Assembly: GCA_002384815.1 (NCBI GenBank)
Contig: DGBN01000046.1
Span: forward strand, 31,040-95,039
From: Oxalobacteraceae bacterium UBA4003
GTDB taxonomy: Bacteria; Pseudomonadota; Gammaproteobacteria; Burkholderiales; Burkholderiaceae_D
Reading direction: 5' to 3'
Length of the DNA stretch: 64,000 nucleotides
Position numbers and translations under genes: made by a program. This document shows, in pieces, positions 15,896 through 22,392 of the stretch (positions are counted from its first letter, which is position 1; each line of letters opens with the position of its first letter). The notes under the pieces are model-generated. The model had not been told where the DNA came from and did no database searches. It saw only the letters and a list, made by a program, of their open reading frames with translations.

Positions 15896-16888
15896 ATGCA
15901 AAAACAATCAATGAAGACCGGTCTTTTTCTTGCCACCATGTGCTGCGCTTTGAGCGCATCGGCCTGGGAGCCAACCAAACCAGTTGAGCTGGTCGTGCCT
16001 TTCAGTGCTGGCGGTGCATCCGATCAAATGGCACGGTCTATTCAAGGCATCATTACCAAACACGGCCTGATGAAGCAGCCCATCATCGTGCAAAACAAGG
16101 CTGGCGCAAGCGGTGCGGAAGGTTTGCTAGATCTGAAGGCAGCCAAAGGAAACGCGAACAAGATCATTGTCGCGTCGTCATCCATTTACACCACGCCGAT
16201 GGCGACAAATTTGCCTTTCAACTGGAAAGATCTGACCCCGATCGCCGTGATTGCGCAAGACGCATTCATTCTCTGGACCAATACCCAGGGTGGTTACAAA
16301 ACCCCGGCAGCCTATCTTGCAGAAGTAAAGAAAGTGCCTGAATCCCACAAAATGGGCGGCACCAGCTCGAAGCGCGAAGATCACCTGATCACCACCATGA
16401 TCGAAAAGAAAACCGGAACAAAATTCCTCTACATCCCCTATAAAGGCGGCGGCGAAGCTGCAACCCAGTTGTCTGGAAATCACATCAATGCAAACGTGAA
16501 CAATCCATCCGAATCAATTTCGCAATGGCGCGCCGGCCAACATGAGGCCTTGTGTCTGTTCTCCGAAAAACGTATTTCTTACACGGCAAAAGTCACGGCG
16601 ACTCAAGCATGGTCCGACATCCCGACCTGCAAAGAAAAAGGTCTGGATGTGAACTACGAAATGATTCGCGTCTTCATGATGCCGGGCGGTGTCAAACCGG
16701 AACAGACTCAGTTCTATGTCGACTTGCTCAAAAAAGTAACCGAGACACCGGAATGGAAAGCCTATCTGGAAAAAAATGCGCTGAAGGAGGAATTCCTCTC
16801 TGGTGACCCATTGAAAACATTCCTCGCTAAAGATGAAGTAATGCACCGTGAAATCATGAGCGATGCCGGCTTCCTGATCTCGAAATAA
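15896..16888 (+). CDS. Tripartite tricarboxylate transporter solute-binding protein (TctC/Bug family)
   Basis: 330 residues from the ATG at 15896, which has AGGAGA nine bases upstream and begins a signal peptide (MQKQSMKTGLFLATMCCALSASA). The frame is open back to 15701, but that extension is not signal-like. Bug-family landmarks are ELVVPFSAGGASDQMAR and GASGAEGLLDLKAA. It should bind an organic acid in the periplasm and hand it to the TctB/TctA membrane pair encoded next. The ligand cannot be read from sequence; the pathway context suggests a small hydroxy- or amino-carboxylate. Expression probably depends on the operator at 15705. Confidence 0.9.
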   Translation: MQKQSMKTGLFLATMCCALSASAWEPTKPVELVVPFSAGGASDQMARSIQGIITKHGLMKQPIIVQNKAGASGAEGLLDLKAAKGNANKIIVASSSIYTTPMATNLPFNWKDLTPIAVIAQDAFILWTNTQGGYKTPAAYLAEVKKVPESHKMGGTSSKREDHLITTMIEKKTGTKFLYIPYKGGGEAATQLSGNHINANVNNPSESISQWRAGQHEALCLFSEKRISYTAKVTATQAWSDIPTCKEKGLDVNYEMIRVFMMPGGVKPEQTQFYVDLLKKVTETPEWKAYLEKNALKEEFLSGDPLKTFLAKDEVMHREIMSDAGFLISK

Positions 16889-16966
16889 TTCACACTCACC
16901 ATCCTGCTTCAATCCTCGTGATCCATTGCCGGCACGAGGATTGATTCGCCACACGGGCCCGCGAAT

Positions 16967-17485
16967 ATGAATCCTTCCGAAATAGAAATTGAAGAGAGGA
17001 CTCCCTCTCGCACAGTCATTACCATCCGAACCGCAGAACTTCTCACAGCCGCCACACTCGCAGTGATCTCCTTGATCACGATGTGGAGTAATTACGAGAT
17101 TGGCGCCGGCTGGGGCAGCTATGGCCCTGAAGCCGGTTATTTCCCCATGCGTCTGGGCATCATTATTTTGCTGGCCAGCTTCTTCGTGGCATTCCAGGCA
17201 ATTCGCACCAATAACCAATCTGCCTTTATTGAACTGGAACAGGCACGTCTTGTTTCCATTATCTTGCTGCCGCTTCTGCTTTATGTATTCGTTCTCGGTT
17301 ATCTCGGCATTTATGTGTCATCTGCAATTTTCATTGCAACATTTATGTTCGTCCTCGGCAAATTTGTATGGTGGAAGTCAATTGGACTGGCCTGCCTCGT
17401 CATGTTTGTATTTTTCTATATTTTTGAAATTCAATTCATGGTGCCCCTGCCAAAAGGGCCGGTTGAGAATTTCTTTGGCTTCTGA
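16967..17485 (+). CDS. Tripartite tricarboxylate transporter small membrane subunit (TctB family)
   Basis: 172 residues with four predicted membrane segments (residues about 24-42, 60-82, 98-122 and 130-155). The segment GAGWGSYGPEAGYFPMRLGI is characteristic of TctB. It forms the membrane translocator with TctA. It lies 78 bases after the receptor gene and 9 bases before tctA. The N-terminal 20 residues are charged and cytoplasmic. Confidence 0.9.
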   Translation: MNPSEIEIEERTPSRTVITIRTAELLTAATLAVISLITMWSNYEIGAGWGSYGPEAGYFPMRLGIIILLASFFVAFQAIRTNNQSAFIELEQARLVSIILLPLLLYVFVLGYLGIYVSSAIFIATFMFVLGKFVWWKSIGLACLVMFVFFYIFEIQFMVPLPKGPVENFFGF

Positions 17486-17494
17486 GGATAAAGC

Positions 17495-19006
17495 ATGGAT
17501 GAAATTAGCTCACTAATGGTCGGCTTCGGCCATGTACTTAGCTGGCAAAATACCGGCCTCATGTTCCTCGGCATTCTGCTCGGCATCGTCGTCGGTGTAT
17601 TACCTGGCCTGGGAGGTCCTAACGGTGTAGCGATTCTGCTGCCGCTGACCTTCTCGATGAATCCAACCTCAGCCATTATTTTGCTCTCTTGCATTTACTG
17701 GGGAGCGTTGTTCGGCGGTGCAATTACTTCGATTTTGTTCAATATCCCGGGCGAAGCATGGTCGGTTGCCACCACATTCGACGGCTACCCGCTTGCACAG
17801 CAAGGCAAAGCTGCCGAAGCATTGACCAGCGCCTTTACCGGCTCCTGTATCGGCGCCCTGTTCGGCGTGATCGTCATCACCTTCCTCGCCCCGATTGTCG
17901 CAAAATTTGCATTGCGCTTTGGCCCACCGGAATTCTTTGCGGTCTACTTTCTAACCTTCTGCAGTTTCATTGGCATGGGCAAGGAGCCAAAGGCAAAGAT
18001 CATCATCTCGATGTGCGTAGGCTTCATACTGGCTGCGGTTGGCATGGATACGGTTTCCGGACAGTTGCGCATGACCTATGACTTCCCTGAACTGTTACGC
18101 GGCTTCGACTTCCTAGTCGCGGTAATCGGCCTGTTCGGTATCAGCGAAATCCTGATGACAATGGAAGAAGGCCTGGCATTCAAAGGCAAGAACGCGAAGA
18201 TCGATCTGAAAGTCGTATTGAAAACATGGGCAACTTTCCCGCGTTATTTCATGACTCTGCTTCGCTCTTCCGTCATCGGCTGCTGGCTGGGCGTCACCCC
18301 GGGTGGTGCCGTTGCGGCATCCTTCATGGGTTATGGCGTCGCAAAAAGAATGTCGCGTGAATCGGAGAAGTTCGGCAAGGGCAGCATCGAAGGTGTACTG
18401 GCACCTGAAACTGCTGCACATGCTGCAGGTACCAGCGCCTTGCTGCCTATGCTGGCACTCGGCATTCCAGGCTCGGCCACTGCTGCGGTCTTGCTGGGTG
18501 GCCTGATGATCTGGGGCCTGCAACCTGGTCCCATGCTGTTCGTTGAACAGAAAGACTTTGTGTGGGGCCTGATCGCCAGTATGTACCTCGGCAATATCGT
18601 CGGTCTGATCGTGGTACTGAGTACCGTACCGCTGTTTGCCGCCATCCTGCGCATCCCATTTTCGATCATCGCCCCCGCCATCATGGTCGTCTGTGCCATC
18701 GGTGCCTATACCGTCGCCGGTGCCGAATTCGATATCTGGCTAATGGTAGGGTTTGGCTTGGTTGGTTACGTCTTCAAAAAACTGGACTATCCGCTGGCGC
18801 CCATGGTTCTGGCACTGGTTCTGGGTGATCGGGCCGAAGATGCATTCCGTCAAACCATGGTCGGCTCCAAAGGTGACATGAGCGTTTTCTTCGGCAGCGG
18901 TCTAGTGGGCACCGTGATGGCGCTGGCGCTCATCGCACTATTGTGGCCGATAATCAGCAGCATCATTGCCTCGCTGCGCAACAATAAAACTGTACAGGCA
19001 GCCTAA
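17495..19006 (+). CDS. Tripartite tricarboxylate transporter large membrane subunit (TctA family)
   Basis: 503 residues, normal length, about 12 membrane segments. TctA signature stretches are present: GVLPGLGGPNGVAILLPLTF near the N-terminus, GDTxxG-type gating region equivalents around SIPGEAWSVATTFDGYP-like sequence (seen as NIPGEAWSVATTFDGYPLAQ), and LGIPGSATAAVLLGGLMIWG in the second half. It is the secondary-transport permease that works with the TctC receptor. It ends the transporter operon, followed by a strong terminator 44 bases later. Confidence 0.93.
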   Translation: MDEISSLMVGFGHVLSWQNTGLMFLGILLGIVVGVLPGLGGPNGVAILLPLTFSMNPTSAIILLSCIYWGALFGGAITSILFNIPGEAWSVATTFDGYPLAQQGKAAEALTSAFTGSCIGALFGVIVITFLAPIVAKFALRFGPPEFFAVYFLTFCSFIGMGKEPKAKIIISMCVGFILAAVGMDTVSGQLRMTYDFPELLRGFDFLVAVIGLFGISEILMTMEEGLAFKGKNAKIDLKVVLKTWATFPRYFMTLLRSSVIGCWLGVTPGGAVAASFMGYGVAKRMSRESEKFGKGSIEGVLAPETAAHAAGTSALLPMLALGIPGSATAAVLLGGLMIWGLQPGPMLFVEQKDFVWGLIASMYLGNIVGLIVVLSTVPLFAAILRIPFSIIAPAIMVVCAIGAYTVAGAEFDIWLMVGFGLVGYVFKKLDYPLAPMVLALVLGDRAEDAFRQTMVGSKGDMSVFFGSGLVGTVMALALIALLWPIISSIIASLRNNKTVQAA

Positions 19007-19050
19007 GAAAAACAGTGTCAATGCGGGCGATCCCCTCATTGATGACAGTA

Positions 19051-19083
19051 AAAAAGCCTGGAGATATTCTCCAGGCTTTTTTA
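19051..19083 (+). terminator. Terminator of the TTT transporter operon
   Basis: Perfect stem AAAAAGCCTGGAGA / TCTCCAGGCTTTTT with a three-base loop and T-tract; because both ends are A/T-rich it could act in both directions. Confidence 0.92.
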
Positions 19084-19214
19084 CTGAACAGTTCTGTTTT
19101 TGTATCTTGATTGCAGCTTGCGATGGTCGCTGTTATGCCAGCATGCAACACCGCCTTATCTCACAGAGATGCAGCGGAGACAATCCCTCGACAATTATCA
19201 TCACCCGCAACAAT

Positions 19215-19248
19215 AAAAAAGCCCGGGCTTGCGCTCCAGGCTTTTTTT
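19215..19248 (-). terminator. Terminator downstream of the GntR gene
   Basis: Stem AAAAAAGCC / GGCTTTTTT with a partly paired centre, 27 bases beyond the gntR-type stop. Its arms closely resemble the terminator at 19051-19083, as if one were a degenerate copy of the other. Between them (19,084-19,214) nothing coding or structured is seen. Confidence 0.8.
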
Positions 19249-19274
19249 GATCACGATCTTTTGCTTATTTTTAC

Positions 19275-20021
19275 CTACTTGATTGCCACCGCTTTGCCAT
19301 TAATCTTCTTGGCTCTGCCATCGATATCGTGCAAATCGGCCATCACAGAATCCCGCTTGTCCAGCAAATGCTGACGCAAGATAGCGGCAAGTCTTTTACC
19401 GTCCCGCATTTCCAGCGCCTGAATCATTTCCTCATGCTCCTGAATCGCGCGATCCCATTTCGACTCCTGGAAATTCGACTTGAAACGCAAGGCCAGCAGG
19501 CGCCGATTCATTGACAAATAAACCTGCCGCAATACCGTATTGCGTGCCGCTTCATTGATTTTGTTGTGAATCGTTTGATTGCGACTGTAATAACCAGGCA
19601 GATCATTTTTTGCACGGCACAGGATCATGGCCGCATGCAATTCCTTGATCTCCGCAATCTCGACTGGCGAGATACGTTCTGCGGCCAACTCGCCTGACAA
19701 GGCTTCCAGCCCGCTCATCATTTCAAAGGTTTCAAGAATTTCGGTGTCGCTCATTTTATAAACGAACGCGCCCCGATTGGGAATGATTTCAATCAAGCCT
19801 TCGGATGCCAACACCTTCATCGCCTCGCGCAAAGGTGTACGCGAGATACCCAGACGTTCACAGACTTCACGCTCGTTGAGTTTGGTGCCCGGTTGCAGCA
19901 CACCTTCAACAATAAAATTCTGCAAATGGCCGATTACCGCATCATGCAAACGCTGCCGCTCTACACGGGGCAGGTCAGGACCAGCCTGGTAACTTTCATC
20001 AGTATTCATTGTATTTTGCAT
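19275..20021 (-). CDS. GntR-family regulator, FadR-C/FCD subfamily
   Basis: 248 residues. The N-terminal winged helix lies at about residues 27-90 (GTKLNEREVCERLGISRTPL, then EGLIEIIPNRGAFVYKM); the C-terminal all-helical FCD ligand domain keeps metal-ligand-type residues (ETFEMMSGLEALSGELAAER, HNKINEAARN). FCD regulators typically respond to small carboxylates. It is divergent from the aminotransferase gene and lies between the transporter and enzyme genes, so it is the natural local regulator. A half-match (ATTGTATT) to the shared palindrome overlaps its own start codon at 20008-20015, suggesting autoregulation. Start choice between the ATGs at 20021 and 20009 is uncertain; neither has a clear ribosome-binding site. 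Confidence 0.9.
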   Translation of the reverse strand: MQNTMNTDESYQAGPDLPRVERQRLHDAVIGHLQNFIVEGVLQPGTKLNEREVCERLGISRTPLREAMKVLASEGLIEIIPNRGAFVYKMSDTEILETFEMMSGLEALSGELAAERISPVEIAEIKELHAAMILCRAKNDLPGYYSRNQTIHNKINEAARNTVLRQVYLSMNRRLLALRFKSNFQESKWDRAIQEHEEMIQALEMRDGKRLAAILRQHLLDKRDSVMADLHDIDGRAKKINGKAVAIK

Positions 20022-20206
20022 ACTAAGATTGATTTGAGATATCTCATTTTAAACAATTGCGCTCATCTCATGTAGAACATCTTGCAAAACACGTTGCGAA
20101 TATATAAACAATTGAAACCAACTTCAAGTCAGACAGTTTCAAGGAAATTTTCATCTCTCCTAACTGCAGCATCATCAACTACCAGCAGCAGATATAGGCA
20201 AAACAC

Positions 20207-20251
20207 TTTACCAAACGAAAATCCTTTGATATAGTATTTTGTATTCAATAT
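20207..20251 (+). promoter_or_regulatory. Promoter and palindromic operator of the aminotransferase operon
   Basis: -35 TTTACC (20207-20212), 17-base spacer, -10 TATAGT (20230-20235), immediately followed by ATTTTGTATTCAATAT (20236-20251), which matches the site at 15705-15720 in 15 of 16 positions and would cover the transcription start. A separate 12-bp palindrome TGAGATATCTCA lies at 20035-20046, just upstream of the GntR gene. Confidence 0.7.
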
Positions 20252-20280
20252 CCAATTGTTGGATTTCAGGAGATTTTTAA

Positions 20281-21498
20281 ATGTTGAAACTAGATTTTCA
20301 CCCTGCAGGCCGCCATTTTTTGAACATCCCGGGTCCTAGCCCGGTACCGGATCGCCTGCTCCGCGCAATGAGCTATCCAACTATCGATCACCGCGGACCC
20401 GAATTCGGCGCAATGGGATTGAAAATCCTGTCCGGCATTCAGAAAATTTTCAAAACCACGCAGCCCGTCGTCATTTACCCAGCTTCCGGCACCGGCGCAT
20501 GGGAAGCAGCGCTGGCTAATACCTTGAGTCCTGGCGATCACGTTTTGATGTTCGAAACCGGTCACTTTGCAACCTTGTGGAAAAAAATGGCGGAATCGCT
20601 GGGAATCAAACCGGAATTTATCGGCTTGCCTGGCTACGAAGGCTGGCGCAACGGCGTACGTGCAGACATGATCGAAGCGCGTCTGCGCGCTGACAGCAAG
20701 CACGAAATCAAGGCTGTATGCGTCGTCCATAACGAAACTTCGACCGGCGTTACCTCCAACATCGCAGCTGTACGCAAAGCGATCGACGACGCAGGTCACC
20801 CTGCACTGCTGCTGGTAGATACCATCTCCGGTCTGGCATCGGCTGACTACCGCCACGACGAATGGGGTGTGGACGTTACCGTTTCCGGTTCGCAAAAAGG
20901 TTTGATGCTACCGCCAGGCATCAGCTTCAACGCCGTATCGAAGAAAGCACTTGAGGCCAGCAAAACAGCCAAATTGCCACGCGCATTCTGGGGCTGGAAT
21001 GAAATCATCGAGATGAACAGGAGTGGCTACTGGCCATATACGCCGAACACCAACCTGCTGTATGCGCTGCACGAATCGCTGGACATGATCCTGTCCGAGG
21101 GACTGGAAAACGTTTTCGAGCGTCACCAGCGTCTGGCCGCTGCATGTCGCGCAGCAGTAAGTGCCTGGGGCCTGGAAATTCAATGTGCAGATCCAGCGGT
21201 CTATTCGCCGGTTCTGACCGGCGTAATCATGCCGGACGGAGTAGATGCCGATGTCGTGCGTCGCTTGATTTACGAACGTTTCAACATGTCGCTGGGCTCC
21301 GGCCTGGGCAAGGCAAAAGGCAAGATGTTCCGTATCGGCCACTTGGGCGAAGCATCCGATTTATCCTTGATGGCATCACTGACCGGCGTTGAAATGGGTT
21401 TGAAGCTGGCCGGTGTCAAATTGGCAGGCAGCGGTGTGCTTGCGGCGATGGAATATTTGGAAACGCACGCAGTGCCAGCATTGAAAATTCCAGCTTAA
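20281..21498 (+). CDS. Class V aminotransferase, serine/aspartate-glyoxylate type (BhcA-like)
   Basis: 405 residues, fold-type I PLP enzyme. Landmarks are NIPGPSPVPDRLLRAMSYPT, ASGTGAWEAALANTLSPGD, VVHNETSTGVTSN and the PLP lysine in VSGSQKGLMLPPG. These place it with serine-glyoxylate and aspartate-glyoxylate aminotransferases, which convert glyoxylate to glycine at the expense of another amino acid. BhcA of the beta-hydroxyaspartate cycle belongs to the same family. A ribosome-binding site (CAGGAG) lies eight bases upstream. It is first in a likely operon with the hydratase and FAD/Fe-S dehydrogenase and shares a control region with the GntR gene. The amino donor is not determinable. Confidence 0.88.
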   Translation: MLKLDFHPAGRHFLNIPGPSPVPDRLLRAMSYPTIDHRGPEFGAMGLKILSGIQKIFKTTQPVVIYPASGTGAWEAALANTLSPGDHVLMFETGHFATLWKKMAESLGIKPEFIGLPGYEGWRNGVRADMIEARLRADSKHEIKAVCVVHNETSTGVTSNIAAVRKAIDDAGHPALLLVDTISGLASADYRHDEWGVDVTVSGSQKGLMLPPGISFNAVSKKALEASKTAKLPRAFWGWNEIIEMNRSGYWPYTPNTNLLYALHESLDMILSEGLENVFERHQRLAAACRAAVSAWGLEIQCADPAVYSPVLTGVIMPDGVDADVVRRLIYERFNMSLGSGLGKAKGKMFRIGHLGEASDLSLMASLTGVEMGLKLAGVKLAGSGVLAAMEYLETHAVPALKIPA

Positions 21499-21561
21499 TC
21501 GTCAGTAGTACAAGAACCATTAACAGAAACACGCACCGAAAGAAGACAGGAAGGAAGATAG

Positions 21562-22323
21562 ATGCATATAAATCCACCTGATACCGAACTCGGTGCCTTA
21601 CTGGTACAGGCCTCCCTTACCGGAAGGCCTGTACCAGTTTCCAGTACGCTGGAACCGGAACATGCTGATATGGCCTATGCGATTCAGCTCGAAATACTGG
21701 TCAAACGCCGGCAAAAAATCACAGGCTGGAAAGTCGGCGCCAAAACGCCGGATAGTACGCCGCACTGCGCTGCCTTGCCGCAAGATTGTTTACTTCCACA
21801 AAATATATCGATTAACTCGAACAGGTATCCGGTTCTCGGTCTGGAACTGGAAATTGCCTTTACTTTTTCACGCGACTTTCTGCCACGCCCCATTGCCTAC
21901 AGCGAAGAAGAAGTGCTGAGCAGCTTGCATCAAATGTGCACCACCGTTGAAATCGTTTCCAGCCGCATCGCATCCTGGCCGGATACCGGCGGCCTGACGC
22001 AACTGGCCGATTTTCAAAATCATGGCGCCCTGATCGTTGGCGAACTGGTCGACTACGATCAGGCCTTTCCCTATATGGAAGTCGCCGTCGAACTGCAACT
22101 TGACCAGCATCCGCTGTTCAGTGGCAGCGGGAAAAACAATGCCGGAGATCCGCGCCGTCTGTTGCCGTGGCTGGTTAATCACTGCCGCCGCTTTGACGTC
22201 CCGCTGATTGCAGGCGATCTGGTGACTTGCGGCTCTTATGTGGGCGTCCACTTCCCCAACGCGACCGGCGCGGTGAACGGCCGCATAGGCACATTACCGC
22301 CTATCAGTTTCGACTTGGCCTGA
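21562..22323 (+). CDS. 2-keto-4-pentenoate hydratase-like protein (FAH fold)
   Basis: 253 residues. It matches the hydratase/decarboxylase branch of the fumarylacetoacetate hydrolase superfamily by length and by the sequence ITGWKVGAKTPDS, the metal-ligand region LGLELEIAFTFSRDF, and LIAGDLVTCGSYVGVHF near the C-terminus. Relatives hydrate 2-oxo-pent-4-enoate or decarboxylate 2-oxo-3-enedioates in meta-cleavage pathways, but no ring-cleavage genes are nearby, so the substrate here is probably different, such as an unsaturated or enol 2-oxo acid. A GGAAGG ribosome-binding site precedes the ATG. A 14-bp perfect hairpin lies within codons 13-26. Confidence 0.8.
   Translation: MHINPPDTELGALLVQASLTGRPVPVSSTLEPEHADMAYAIQLEILVKRRQKITGWKVGAKTPDSTPHCAALPQDCLLPQNISINSNRYPVLGLELEIAFTFSRDFLPRPIAYSEEEVLSSLHQMCTTVEIVSSRIASWPDTGGLTQLADFQNHGALIVGELVDYDQAFPYMEVAVELQLDQHPLFSGSGKNNAGDPRRLLPWLVNHCRRFDVPLIAGDLVTCGSYVGVHFPNATGAVNGRIGTLPPISFDLA
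21600..21638 (+). repeat. Perfect 14-bp inverted repeat inside the hydratase gene
   Basis: Arms ACTGGTACAGGCCT (21600-21613) and AGGCCTGTACCAGT (21625-21638) around an 11-base loop, 38 bases after the start codon. There is no T-tract, so it is not a standard terminator. In mRNA it would be very stable and could slow ribosomes or act in processing. It is fully within coding sequence. Confidence 0.85.
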
Positions 22324-22392
22324 CGCCCTGCACGCTTGTCCAGGTTCGTCACTATCGAATTGCTGTCCGCCCCAGAAAAGGATTTACCTCAC

